Source: Gemmatimonadales bacterium (GTDB taxonomy: Bacteria > Gemmatimonadota > Gemmatimonadetes > Palauibacterales > Palauibacteraceae). From it: 64,000 nt of DNA. Positions 8,646 through 18,594 of this stretch are shown here, in pieces. Every line of letters starts with the position of its first letter. Position 1 is the first letter of the stretch. The notes beneath the pieces are model-generated. The model saw only the letters and a program-made list of their open reading frames with translations. It ran no database searches and was not told the DNA's origin. The position numbers and the translations under genes are program-made. Location of the stretch: positions 124,001-188,000 of the forward strand of contig VXOJ01000011.1 of the NCBI GenBank assembly GCA_009840115.1, in the 5' to 3' direction.

Positions 8646-10592
8646 ATGGACCGCAGATCGTTCGTTCGAGCCGGACTCGCCGGAGCGGGGTTCGCCGGAA
8701 TCGGCGCCGCCCTCGACCCCCGCGCGCTGGCCGGGGGCACCGAGGGGCCGGCTCCGCGCCCCCTCCCGGAGACCGATGGGGATGTCGTCATCGTGAAGGA
8801 CGTGCCGGTCCCCATGCGCGACGGCCTCGAACTCATGACGGATCTCTACCTGCCGGCGGTGGACGGCGTCCCGCTGGAGGAACCGCTCCCCGCCGTCCTG
8901 GCGCGCACTCCGTACGACAAGATGCGCCCGATCTCGATCGAGCACGCGATGTTCTTCGCGCGGAACGGGTATGTGTCCGTCGTCCAGGACTGCCGCGGGC
9001 GATTCAACTCGCCGGGCGACTTCTTCCCCTTCGTCCAGGAGCCGGAAGACGGTTACGACACGGTCGAATGGGTCGCGCGGCACCCGTCCTGCGACGGCCA
9101 GGTGGGGACGTATGGCGTCTCGTACCAGGCCTGGGTCCAGTTCGAGACCGCGACGCTGAACCCGCCCGGCCTCAAGACGATGATCCCGTACCAGGGGCCG
9201 ACGAACGCCTACACCTACAGCATGAAGTGCGGCGGCGCCCTGGGACTGGGGCTGCTGCAGTGGATCCTGTCCGTCGCCTCGAACGGGAACGAGGCGCGCG
9301 CGAACCCGCAGATCACCGAAGCGATCAACGAGATGCGCACGGGGCAGACGTTTCTCGACTGGGCCTCGCGCATCCCGTGGCGGCGCGGGGAGACTCCGCT
9401 CAGCCTCGCGCCCACGTACGAGGAGGCCGCCCACCAGCTCTACTTCGACAACTACGACTACAGCGACTTCTGGCGGCAGCCGGGTCTCGGCATGGACGAG
9501 CACTTCGAGTCGTACCCGGACATGCCCATCCTCTGGGTCGTGGGCTGGTTCGACTGGTATCCGCGCACGATCAGCGATGGCTACCAGGCGATGGTACGCA
9601 TGGGGCGGGAGGACCAGCACATCCTCATCGGCCCCTGGACGCACAACAACTTCGCGTCGTCGATCGGGGACGTGAACTTCGGGACGGACGGCGCCCGGAT
9701 CGTCACCTACGACGACTACCTGAACCTGGAACTGCGCTGGTTCGACCGCTGGCTGAAGGGCGACGAGAGCGCCGACGTGTGGGCGCCCGCGAAGTACTTC
9801 ATCATGGGCGGGGGCGACGGGCGGAAGGCCGAGAACGGCCGCCTCAACCAGGGCGGCGAGTGGCGCTACGAGGAGACGTGGCCCCCGGCCGCGTCCCAGG
9901 CCACGGAATTCCATCTCCACGAGGGAGGGGGGCTCGCCCCGGAGGCGCCGTCCGCGCGGGCCTCGTCGACGACCTACACCTACGACCCGCGCAACACGGT
10001 CTCCAGCAACGGCCGCTGCATCGTCGCCTACGGCCCCGCGCTCGAGTTCGGGTTCCAGGGGATGGGCCCGCGCGACCAGATCGAGATGGAGACGCTGCCC
10101 GGCCACGGGATCCCCGGCATGCCGATCGCCTCCCGCCCGGACGTCCTCGTGTTCCAGACGGATCCGCTGCCCGACGACCTGACGATCGCCGGAGACATCA
10201 CCGCGGTTCTTTTCATCTCATCCGACGCGCCGGACACCGACTTCTACGTGAAGCTCCTCGACGTCCATCCGTCGAGCCCGGACTATCCGAGCGGCTACGC
10301 GTTCCCGGTCTCCGAGGGGATTCTCCGCGCGCGCTACCGGGACGGGTTCGAGCAGTCGGTGCTCATGGAGGAGGGCGAGGTCTACCGCCTAGAGTTCCCG
10401 CTCGAACCTTCGGCGAACCTCTTCAAGGCGGGACACCGCATCCGGGTCGACGTCTACAGCAGCAGCTTCCCCAACTTCGACATCAACCGGAACACGGGAA
10501 ATCCGCGCGACCGCCGGTGGCGCGTCGCGAACAACACCGTCCACCACGACGCCGCGAACGCCTCGCACGTCCTGCTCCCGCTGATGCCCTGA
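8646..10592 (+). CDS. Tat-exported CocE/NonD (X-Pro dipeptidyl-peptidase S15) hydrolase
   Basis: The 648-residue protein starts with a twin-arginine signal (MDRRSFVRAGLAGAGFAG). The alpha/beta hydrolase domain has the nucleophile elbow GVSYQA (Ser about residue 159) and the oxyanion-side motif NGYVSVVQDCRGRFNSPG typical of CocE. The C-terminal part (DVLVFQTDPL onward, ending IRVDVYSSSFPNFDINRNTG) is the jelly-roll PepX_C domain. Family members cleave acyl esters, beta-lactams or X-Pro peptides. A ribosome site (CGGAGGG) lies 6 nt before the ATG. It stands alone between divergent and convergent neighbours. Confidence 0.9.
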   Translation: MDRRSFVRAGLAGAGFAGIGAALDPRALAGGTEGPAPRPLPETDGDVVIVKDVPVPMRDGLELMTDLYLPAVDGVPLEEPLPAVLARTPYDKMRPISIEHAMFFARNGYVSVVQDCRGRFNSPGDFFPFVQEPEDGYDTVEWVARHPSCDGQVGTYGVSYQAWVQFETATLNPPGLKTMIPYQGPTNAYTYSMKCGGALGLGLLQWILSVASNGNEARANPQITEAINEMRTGQTFLDWASRIPWRRGETPLSLAPTYEEAAHQLYFDNYDYSDFWRQPGLGMDEHFESYPDMPILWVVGWFDWYPRTISDGYQAMVRMGREDQHILIGPWTHNNFASSIGDVNFGTDGARIVTYDDYLNLELRWFDRWLKGDESADVWAPAKYFIMGGGDGRKAENGRLNQGGEWRYEETWPPAASQATEFHLHEGGGLAPEAPSARASSTTYTYDPRNTVSSNGRCIVAYGPALEFGFQGMGPRDQIEMETLPGHGIPGMPIASRPDVLVFQTDPLPDDLTIAGDITAVLFISSDAPDTDFYVKLLDVHPSSPDYPSGYAFPVSEGILRARYRDGFEQSVLMEEGEVYRLEFPLEPSANLFKAGHRIRVDVYSSSFPNFDINRNTGNPRDRRWRVANNTVHHDAANASHVLLPLMP

Positions 10593-10602
10593 GCGTGAGG
10601 TC

Positions 10603-12174
10603 CTAGCGCGATCCGTTCGGCGTGCCGGCGGCCCAGTCGAGGGCGATGGGATCGGTGGGGAGCGCGTCGATGTCGACGATCTGGCCGCCTTTGATGACCA
10701 TCGAGAGCTGCCGGATGTTCGCGATATCGGCGAGCGGGTCCGCGTCGAGGACGACGATGTCCGCGGCCTTCCCCGCCTCCAGTGTGCCGTACTCGTCGAG
10801 CGCCTTGCTCGCGATGGCTCCGTTCTTCGTGGCGGCGGTGATCGCCTCCAGCGGCGTCATGCCGAGTTCGACGAGTCCCTCGATGGCGAAGATCGTGCCC
10901 AGGCCGGGGAGTTGGTGCTCCATGTTCTCGGGCTCCTCGCGGAGGAAGTCCGCCGCCACGCCGCCGCGCCCGAAGAGCGTGTTGTCCGTCCCGACCGTGA
11001 CGATGCAGCCCGCCTCGATCAGCTTCTTCGCGTTCGTGCGCTTGGTCGTCCAGCGTCCTTCCATCACGGATCCCGGCTGCGGAAGGCCCGTGTCCTGGAC
11101 GCGACGGCGAATCTCTGCGGTCGTCGGGGGGATGCGCCGCTGGCGTTCCCGGGCCTGGGCTTCGGCGAGATCCTCCCGCGCGCGCTCCATGTTGCGGACG
11201 TGGAACTGCCAGCTGGGACCCGTGAACTGGTTGATGAGCATCGAGCACACGATGTCGCGCTCCACGATCATGTCGACGAGTTCATCGGTGATCGTGCGGT
11301 TCCCGACGTTGTCCGGGTGCTGGATGAGGTCGATCCCCGCGAGGATCGAGAGGCGCAGGCCCTCGAGGCTCGTGGCATGGGTCTCGGCGACGAGCCCGCG
11401 CTTGTGCGTCTCCTCGACGATCACCCGCTGGGCGCGCGGCGAGAACGAGATCCCCGCCGGATAGTTGAAGTGGTGCGTGCCGCCGTACTTGATGAAGTCC
11501 GGCCCGTAGTCGAGATAGGCATTGATCGCGACGTGCAGCTCGTCGGGCGTCATGTGCATCATCTCTTCGCCGCTTCCGAGCGTGACCTCGTCGTTCATCT
11601 GCTCGGCGAAGAAGCTGATCTCCGACTCCGGGAGGCCGGCGAACGTCTCCGAGGCAGGCCCGCCCCAACCCACGATGTTGCCGGCGAGGTAGGTGCGCGG
11701 GCCGATCTCCTCCCCGGAGTCGATCTTCTTCTTGACCCTCTGCATGGGACGCAGGACGCCGTAGCTGTCGCGGACGGTCGTCACGCCGTGCTTGAGGTGG
11801 AGTTGGAGTCCCTGGAGGATCAGCGCCTCATGGTGCGCCCAGTAGGCCGCGTGCTCCTCGACGCGCCCTCCCCGCCCGAAGGCGAGCGACATGTGGACGT
11901 TCGTGTCGATGAAGCCCGGCGTAACGAACTTGCCGCTCCCGTCGATGACTTCGGCACCTTCAGGGACGGCCACGTCGGCAGTCGGCCCCACGGCGGCGAT
12001 CCGGTCGCCCTCGATGACGATCGTTCCGTCGACGATGGGGGCGCCGCCGTGTCCGTCGATGAGCGTCGCCCCGACAATCGCGAGGGGCCCGGGAGATTCC
12101 TGCGCGGCCGCCGCAGCCGGCAGGGAGAAGAAGGAAAGAAAGCAAGCCGCCGCGAAAACCGATCGTGAGCCCAT
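10603..12174 (-). CDS. Secreted amidohydrolase with an altered first metal motif
   Basis: A 523-residue protein with a Sec signal peptide (cleavage near AAAAAQ) and the amidohydrolase start IVGATLIDGHGGAPI. The usual HxH pair after GFIDT is NVH here, so the first metal His is replaced by Asn. Other ligands look present: a Lys in FIKYGG, His in VAETHAT, His in DLIQHPDN and Asp in VGTDNTLFGR. The closing GTLEAGKAADIVVLDADPL is standard for the imidazolonepropionase/prolidase-like branch. It may be a mononuclear variant. The ATG at 12174 is followed directly by the signal peptide; the gene converges on cocE with a 10 bp gap. Confidence 0.85.
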   Translation of the reverse strand: MGSRSVFAAACFLSFFSLPAAAAAQESPGPLAIVGATLIDGHGGAPIVDGTIVIEGDRIAAVGPTADVAVPEGAEVIDGSGKFVTPGFIDTNVHMSLAFGRGGRVEEHAAYWAHHEALILQGLQLHLKHGVTTVRDSYGVLRPMQRVKKKIDSGEEIGPRTYLAGNIVGWGGPASETFAGLPESEISFFAEQMNDEVTLGSGEEMMHMTPDELHVAINAYLDYGPDFIKYGGTHHFNYPAGISFSPRAQRVIVEETHKRGLVAETHATSLEGLRLSILAGIDLIQHPDNVGNRTITDELVDMIVERDIVCSMLINQFTGPSWQFHVRNMERAREDLAEAQARERQRRIPPTTAEIRRRVQDTGLPQPGSVMEGRWTTKRTNAKKLIEAGCIVTVGTDNTLFGRGGVAADFLREEPENMEHQLPGLGTIFAIEGLVELGMTPLEAITAATKNGAIASKALDEYGTLEAGKAADIVVLDADPLADIANIRQLSMVIKGGQIVDIDALPTDPIALDWAAGTPNGSR

Positions 12175-12211
12175 GTTCCTCTCCTCTTCCTCTTCTCAGG
12201 AGACAACGTCG

Positions 12212-13165
12212 CTATCCCGTGCGCCGTCTCCGCGCTTGTTCCGGTGTCTCCCACCAGGTCCAGCCGCGGCCGAAGTGGCCGAAATCGAACTGGTCCGGGT
12301 GCAGGAATTCGGCGAGGATCTCGGCCGACTCCACCAGCCGCGGGCCGGGCCGGTTGAAGTACTGGTTGCCGTCGGTTACGACCACGCGTCCGCTGCGCAC
12401 GGCTGAGAGTTGCCGCCATTCCGGATGCGCGACCAGCGGGGCCATCTCACGGGCGCCACGCTCGATGTCGAAGCCGCACGGCATGATCGCGATGACGTCG
12501 GGATCGGTCTCGGCGAGCCGCTCGATCTCGACGTAGCCGGAGTGCTTCCCGGCCTCGCCGAGGGGGTCAATGCCGCCGGCGATCTCCACCAGTTCGGGGA
12601 CCCAGTTCCCCGCCATCATCAGCGGGTCCGTCCACTCGATGCAGGTGAGCGTGGGACGGGGCTGGATGGTTCGCGTCCGGGCGTGAAGATCATCCAGCCG
12701 ACCCTGGAGCCGAGCGACGAGGGCATCGCCGCGGGCCGGATTCCCGAGCGCGGAGGCAACGGAGCGGATGTCCTTCCAGACATCGCCGAGCGCCATCGGC
12801 TCCAGCGAGACGAGGACCGGGTTCGAGGTGACGAGTTCGCACACGGCGCGCTCCACGTCCTCCAAACTGGCCGCGCACACGTCGCACTGCGTCTGCGTGA
12901 CGATGACGGTCGGCGCGAGGCGGTTGAGCAGGTCCGGGTCGACGCGGTACACCGAGAGTCCGTCGCCGACGAGCGACCGCACCTGGTCGTCGATCTCCCG
13001 GCTGCTCGCCTCCACCTCCACCTTCGACGAGCAGCAGGCGGGGAGGCGCTCGATCCCGGGCGGGTAGTCGCATTCGTGCGAGCGCCCGACGAGTTCGTCC
13101 TCGAAACCGAGGGCGCACACGATCTCGGTCGCGCTGGCGATGAGCGAGACGACGCGGTGGCTCAT
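12212..13165 (-). CDS. BtuF-like cobalamin/corrinoid-binding protein without signal peptide
   Basis: This 317-residue protein matches the helical-backbone metal receptor fold used for vitamin B12 and siderophores: VVSLIASATEIVCALGFEDELVGRSHECDYPP at the N-terminus, and the second lobe with PTLTCIEWTDPLMMAGNWVPEL. There is no signal sequence, so unlike classical BtuF it probably stays in the cytoplasm or lacks a normal transporter. Several Cys are present (ACCSS, QCDVCAAS, MPCGFD). It lies 10 bp downstream of the DUF6580 membrane protein on the same strand, suggesting they work together. Ligand is inferred from family only. Confidence 0.8.
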   Translation of the reverse strand: MSHRVVSLIASATEIVCALGFEDELVGRSHECDYPPGIERLPACCSSKVEVEASSREIDDQVRSLVGDGLSVYRVDPDLLNRLAPTVIVTQTQCDVCAASLEDVERAVCELVTSNPVLVSLEPMALGDVWKDIRSVASALGNPARGDALVARLQGRLDDLHARTRTIQPRPTLTCIEWTDPLMMAGNWVPELVEIAGGIDPLGEAGKHSGYVEIERLAETDPDVIAIMPCGFDIERGAREMAPLVAHPEWRQLSAVRSGRVVVTDGNQYFNRPGPRLVESAEILAEFLHPDQFDFGHFGRGWTWWETPEQARRRRTG

Positions 13166-13175
13166 CGCGGCGCCG

Positions 13176-13781
13176 TCAGGTGCGGCTGGATGCCAGGCGG
13201 TACTCGGGGACGGAGACCGGCTTCATCAGCGCGACGCGGCTGAACAGGAGCGGCAGGAAGACCGCCATGCTGATCAGCGTGTTCCGCAGATACGGAATCG
13301 CCATCACGTAGCACTCGACCAGGCCACCGAAGTTGAGCGGGTAGACCGCGCCGCCGCCGAACGCCCACACGCCGAAGTTGCTCAGCACGAAGAACGCCAG
13401 CGACGACCCGAGCCCGGCCCCGGCCACGCGCTTCCACGAGCGCCCGCGCCGGAGGGCGAAGCCGATGAACGCCACGAGCGCGACCGACAGGTAGATCACC
13501 GGCTGGTGCGCGTAGAAGGCCCAGTCCGCGCGTCCCGTCAGCGCCCAGATGCCGAGGTCGCCGAGCAGCCAGGCCGCGAACGGCACCAGGTACGCCGTGC
13601 GGGTCCGCGCAAACATAGCGCCCCCGAACAGGCAGATGGGCAGGAACGGCGAGAAGTTCCACGGATAGGTCGTGTTGCCGGGCTCGAGCGCCATCCCGAA
13701 CTGCGCCAGCACGTATGGAATGAGCCGCGCGGCGAGGCCCACGGCGAGCAGCGCGAGGATGACGGAGGGCCGAGGTTTCAC
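13176..13781 (-). CDS. DUF6580 family membrane protein (ECF S-component-like)
   Basis: The 201-residue product has about six hydrophobic spans (for example VILALLAVGLAARLIPYVLA and LPICLFGGAMFA) and carries NTTYPWNFSPFLPICLFGGAMF and DLGIWALTG, typical of the DUF6580 putative transport family, which resembles small ECF-type vitamin-binding components. The start is GTG at 13781. Because the BtuF-like gene follows within 10 bp, a shared role in corrinoid uptake or salvage is possible. No ATPase is encoded nearby. Confidence 0.7.
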   Translation of the reverse strand: MKPRPSVILALLAVGLAARLIPYVLAQFGMALEPGNTTYPWNFSPFLPICLFGGAMFARTRTAYLVPFAAWLLGDLGIWALTGRADWAFYAHQPVIYLSVALVAFIGFALRRGRSWKRVAGAGLGSSLAFFVLSNFGVWAFGGGAVYPLNFGGLVECYVMAIPYLRNTLISMAVFLPLLFSRVALMKPVSVPEYRLASSRT

Positions 13782-13815
13782 GTAGCAGTCCTTCGTGTTC
13801 GTGGTTTGGCGAAAA

Positions 13816-13889
13816 TCGGGGCGGCGAGATTTGAACTCGCGACCTCCTGAACCCCATTCAGGCGCGCTACCGGGCTGCGCCACGCCCCG
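13816..13889 (-). tRNA. tRNA-Pro (anticodon GGG)
   Basis: On the minus strand a complete cloverleaf can be drawn: acceptor CGGGGCG paired with CGCCCCG, D-arm GGCGCAGCCCGGTAGCGC, anticodon stem CCTGA/TCAGG around loop ATGGGGT (anticodon GGG), and T-arm containing GTTCAAATC. Length is 74 nt with discriminator A. The CCA end is not encoded. Confidence 0.95.
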
Positions 13890-13959
13890 ATGTGGACGTG
13901 AAGCTAGCTTGTACCGTGATAGGGTCAAGCTGACGACCGGGCGTGGCGCCGACATCGTT

Positions 13960-13987
13960 GTATCCATATATTTGGATTTATGGATAC
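13960..13987. promoter_or_regulatory. Nested dyad operator over the start of the ArsR-methyltransferase gene
   Basis: Two inverted repeats overlap here. The outer pair is GTATCCAT (13960-13967) and ATGGATAC (13980-13987), the right arm being the start codon region itself. The inner pair is ATCCA (13962-13966) and TGGAT (13973-13977) around six A/T bases. The stretch is A/T-rich in very GC-rich surroundings. This is what a winged-helix dimer such as ArsR would bind, so autoregulation, and co-regulation of ahcY, is the likely reading. No binding data are implied. Confidence 0.6.
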
Positions 13988-14945
13988 GATGCTCGCTCGG
14001 GCGCCCGCGCCGACTCGGGATCTGCTCTCCCGCCTTGAATCCCTCGGGGACGAGAACCGGCTGCGGCTGCTGACGCTGCTGGACCGGAACGAGTTCACCG
14101 TCTCGGAGCTGGTCTCCGTGCTCCAGCTGCCGCAGTCCACGGTCTCGCGTCACCTCCGGGTGCTCGCGGATGACGGCTGGGTGCGCCGGCGACATGAGGG
14201 GAAGACCCGGTTCTACCGCATGGAGGGCACCCTCGAGCGCGGGGCTCGGGAGTTGTGGCAGGTTACGGCTGGGAGTCTCGCGGGCGCCCGTTGGGCCGCG
14301 GATGATGCCGAAAGAGCGCAAAGCGTGCTCGCCGAGCGCCGGGATCGGGCCGCGGCTTTCTTCTCGGAATCCTCAGCGGAATGGGACGCCCTCCGTGACG
14401 ACCTGTTCGGAAGCGACGCCCGGTTCGCGGCGCTCTTCGGTCTGCTCGATCCGGAGTGGGTCGTGGGGGACCTCGGCGCGGGGACGGGGACGCTGGCGAA
14501 CATGATCTCGCCCTTCGTGAAGCGCGTGATCGCGGTCGACCGATCGCCGGAGATGCTGGCGGCGGCCGCCGTGCGTCTCGGCGAACGCGACAACGTCGAT
14601 GCCCGCGAGGGAGAACTGGAAACGCTCCCGGTCGACGACGGGGAACTCGACCTCGCGGTGCTGATGCTCGTCCTCCACTTCACGGTCGAACCCGGCCGGG
14701 TGCTGGCGGAGGCGGCCCGGGCACTCGCCCCGAACGGGCGACTCCTCGTGCTCGACATGCGCGCGCACGAAAGAGAGGAGTATCGCGAAACGATGGGCCA
14801 CCTGTGGCTCGGCTTCACGGAGGATCAGATGCGCGACTGGACGCGCTGCGCCGGTCTCGAAGGGTACCGCCACCTTCCGCTCGCCCCCGAACCCGAGGCG
14901 TCGGGGCCGGCGCTCTTCGCGGCCACCGCCAGAAAAAGGAGATAG
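13980..14945 (+). CDS. ArsR-type winged-helix regulator fused to a SAM-dependent methyltransferase
   Basis: The 321-residue protein has two parts. Residues 1-95 are an ArsR/SmtB winged helix (LGDENRLRLLTLLDRNEFTV, LPQSTVSRHLRVLADDGWV). Residues 145-300 are a class I methyltransferase with VGDLGAGTGTLANM (SAM loop), VIAVDRSPEML and LDLAVLMLVLHF. No Cys metal-site motif is seen in the regulator, so SAM or SAH may be the ligand. It ends 3 bp before ahcY, so the two are surely co-transcribed. There is no ribosome site before the ATG at 13980 or the in-frame ATG at 13989, which suggests a leaderless transcript. A role in sensing SAM/SAH balance is inferred from context. Confidence 0.88.
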   Translation: MDTMLARAPAPTRDLLSRLESLGDENRLRLLTLLDRNEFTVSELVSVLQLPQSTVSRHLRVLADDGWVRRRHEGKTRFYRMEGTLERGARELWQVTAGSLAGARWAADDAERAQSVLAERRDRAAAFFSESSAEWDALRDDLFGSDARFAALFGLLDPEWVVGDLGAGTGTLANMISPFVKRVIAVDRSPEMLAAAAVRLGERDNVDAREGELETLPVDDGELDLAVLMLVLHFTVEPGRVLAEAARALAPNGRLLVLDMRAHEREEYRETMGHLWLGFTEDQMRDWTRCAGLEGYRHLPLAPEPEASGPALFAATARKRR

Positions 14946-14948
14946 ACG

Positions 14949-16427
<1,479 letters not shown>

Positions 16428-16446
16428 CACGAAACGGAGCGCGGGA

Positions 16447-17277
16447 ATGTTCCCAAGAGTGTCGACCACAGGCCTGCTCGGCTGCCTCGTGTTGGCGGCT
16501 TTCGTCGCCACGGACGGCCTCGCCGGCCAGGCGGACGAGGGCAGTGCGGGGAATGGCGGCTTCTACCTGGGCCTGGCGTTTCCGCTCGGACAACTGAGCG
16601 CGACGATGCAGAAATCCGTCGACAACACGGCGTCCAACACGCTGGTGCCCGAGCCCCGGCGCGGGCAGGTGTTCGAAGACGAGGCCTCCGGGGACGCGCT
16701 CTCCTACGGGATCGGTCTGGTCGCCGGATACCGGATGCCGTTCTCCGGCGGGGCCTATTTCCTGGATGCGGCCGTCGATGTGGAATCCCGCGGCGGCACC
16801 GTGGAGGCGCAGTTCCCGGGCGTGGGGATTTCACCTGAACGGAAGCAGCTCGGAGAGAGTTGGCCGGACCGGTGGAACCTGGATCCGGCAACGACCTACG
16901 GAATGACCCTTAGGCTCGGCGGCAGTCCGGGAGGCCTGCAGTCGCGGGGCATCAGCCTGCACCTCCTCGCCGGGGTCCGCTTCGCGGGTGCGCAGTTCAC
17001 CAACCACTTCGACGGCTGTTTCACGACCGAACCCTGCGATCCCTCCCAGTTCGAGTCCGGCCAGGAGGACCGCGACATGGACTTCACGGTCTGGAAGTCC
17101 GGCGTCGGACTGGAAAAATCCTTGAGCGAGCGGGTCGCCCTCCGAGTCGAGGCCAGCTATTCCGTCTACGCCAGGAAAGAGTGGACGACGGAGTTCGAGG
17201 ACGTCGTCGTCACCGTCCGTTCAAGCATGAAGGCCAGCGAAGCGGGCCTGACCCTGGGCCTGCTGCTGCGCCCCTAG
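16447..17277 (+). CDS. Outer-membrane beta-barrel protein, uncharacterised
   Basis: A 276-residue protein with a signal peptide (hydrophobic LLGCLVLAAFVATDGLA) and alternating hydrophobic/polar strands throughout: NGGFYLGLAFPLG, YGIGLVAGYRMPF, YGMTLRLGGSP, ISLHLLAGVRFAG, and a final strand EAGLTLGLLLRP. This resembles an eight- to ten-strand OmpA/OmpW-like barrel. A possible disulfide pair, GCFTTEPCD, sits in a predicted loop. It begins 20 bp after ahcY but its role looks unrelated; no specific family was recognised. Confidence 0.65.
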   Translation: MFPRVSTTGLLGCLVLAAFVATDGLAGQADEGSAGNGGFYLGLAFPLGQLSATMQKSVDNTASNTLVPEPRRGQVFEDEASGDALSYGIGLVAGYRMPFSGGAYFLDAAVDVESRGGTVEAQFPGVGISPERKQLGESWPDRWNLDPATTYGMTLRLGGSPGGLQSRGISLHLLAGVRFAGAQFTNHFDGCFTTEPCDPSQFESGQEDRDMDFTVWKSGVGLEKSLSERVALRVEASYSVYARKEWTTEFEDVVVTVRSSMKASEAGLTLGLLLRP

Positions 17278-17282
17278 AGCTA

Positions 17283-17330
17283 GGCGCTTGCGTCGCAGAC
17301 GTAACAGGTCACCCGGCCCCTCGAACCCCG
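17283..17330 (-). pseudogene. Decayed vapB-vapC junction fragment, copy 1
   Basis: Read on the minus strand this piece matches the junction of the intact module at 22263-22310: the end of the antitoxin followed by GTG ACC TGT TAC GTC TGC GAC, equivalent to the first codons of the PIN toxin (Thr-Arg-Tyr-Leu-Cys-Asp). Only about 48 bp remain, so it is a relic. It lies 116 bp from a second, longer relic. Confidence 0.6.
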
Positions 17331-17435
17331 AGGATCCTTGGCGGTGTATGTTCCTCACACGCTAGGGCCGGGTATTGGGAGGAGGCCGATCAAATCGTCC
17401 GCTGGATACGTGAGGAGCGGGAACAACGGCTGCTG

Positions 17436-17590
17436 AGGTAACGGGTCACCCGGCCCCTTGAGTCCCGCTCGCCGAGCATGCACCGGACCGGAGTTCGGCG
17501 ATCGTCTCCTCGACCGCCGCTGCCTTCAACACCGGCCGACCCTCTCGCGGCACCGCGACCACGACGGAGCCACGCCGTTGCTCCAGCCAT
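17436..17590 (-). pseudogene. Decayed vapB antitoxin 3' half with toxin start, copy 2
   Basis: The minus strand encodes a frame ending SVVVAVPREGRPVL and LRSGACSASGTQGAG, nearly the same as the C-terminal half of the AbrB-type antitoxin at 22289-22570 (STVVAVPREGQPVL, LRSGAPSASGIQGAG). After its stop, the toxin start GTGACCCGTTACCT is present but the PIN reading frame is lost within five codons. The antitoxin DNA-binding N-terminus is missing. This is a truncated copy of the same toxin-antitoxin cassette, about 5 kb away from the intact one. Confidence 0.7.
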
Positions 17591-17654
17591 CGCCATCGTA
17601 AACGCCCCTTCGCCACGCTAACGCCACGTCCGGTAACATCAAGCAAGGAGCAGC

Positions 17655-18473
17655 GTGTTGGGCAAGATCATCCTCGTCACGGGAGCGTCCTCCGGCATCG
17701 GCCGGGCTGTCGCGATCCTTCTGGCCCGCGAGGGCCACACCGTCTACGCCGGCGCGCGCCGGGCGGACCGAATGGAAGACCTGCCCGAACACGGCGTCAC
17801 TCCCGTCGAAATGGACGTCACCCGAAGCGACGACAACGAGCGGGCCGTGAGCCGCGTCATCGAGGATCAGGGACGCATCGACGTCCTGGTCAACAACGCG
17901 GGCTTCGGGCTCTACGGACCCGTCGAGGACGTTCCGCTCGACGACGCGCGCTACCAGTTCGAGGTGAACCTGTTCGGGCTCGCCCACCTCACCCGACTCG
18001 TCCTGCCGCACATGAGAGCGCGGGGCTCGGGGCGAATCATCAACGTCTCGTCGATGGGAGGGAGGATCTTCACCCCCCTCGGGGCCTGGTACCACGCCAC
18101 CAAGCACGCCCTCGAGGGCTGGTCGGACTGCCTGCGCGTGGAAACCGCCCCCTTCAACATTCAGGTCGTCGTGATCCAGCCGGGCGCGATCAGGACCGAG
18201 TTCGGCGACGTGATGGGCGCCCGCCTGAGGAAGTACTCCGGGGACACGGCGTACAAGGCCCAGGTGGACTCGTTTCTGAAGCTGATGGACGGCCTTGAAC
18301 CCGGCCGCGGCACGGCGCCCGAAGTTCTCGCCAGGGTGTTCGTCAAGGCCGCGACGGCCCGAAAGCCGCGTCGGCGATACGCCAGCGGCTCCATGGCGCG
18401 CCCCTTCATGTTCCTCCGCAAGTGGTTCGGGGACGGGCTCTACGAATTCCTGCTGCGGCGCATGTTCCGCTGA
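17655..18473 (+). CDS. Short-chain dehydrogenase/reductase (classical SDR)
   Basis: The 272-residue protein has all classical SDR marks: cofactor loop TGASSGIGRA at residues 9-18, NNAG near residue 81, catalytic Ser in INVSSMGG and YHATK for Tyr and Lys. An Arg-rich GARRADR after the second strand suggests NADP(H). A PG motif (QPGAIRTEF) follows as usual. The start is GTG at 17655 with AAGGAG 5 nt upstream. Substrate is not predictable. It stands alone between TA relics and thrS. Confidence 0.92.
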   Translation: MLGKIILVTGASSGIGRAVAILLAREGHTVYAGARRADRMEDLPEHGVTPVEMDVTRSDDNERAVSRVIEDQGRIDVLVNNAGFGLYGPVEDVPLDDARYQFEVNLFGLAHLTRLVLPHMRARGSGRIINVSSMGGRIFTPLGAWYHATKHALEGWSDCLRVETAPFNIQVVVIQPGAIRTEFGDVMGARLRKYSGDTAYKAQVDSFLKLMDGLEPGRGTAPEVLARVFVKAATARKPRRRYASGSMARPFMFLRKWFGDGLYEFLLRRMFR

Positions 18474-18594
18474 CCGGCCGGAGCGCCGCCGAAGTCCGCC
18501 CCGGCTCGCAGGGCGGGAGGATCTCTCGCCAGGTTGACGTGAACCCCCTGACGCGCAAACGTCGAATGCCCCTCAACGACAAGGAGCTGCAGGC

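Noticed and set aside
8625-10106. Frame antisense to the CocE hydrolase
   Set aside because: No start signal or family motif; the CocE protein is complete.
17181-17441. Short plus-strand frame ending in an acidic helix (EEADQIVRWIREEREQ)
   Set aside because: It begins inside the barrel protein gene in another register and crosses TA relics. The helix looks protein-like but no start exists, so it was not annotated.
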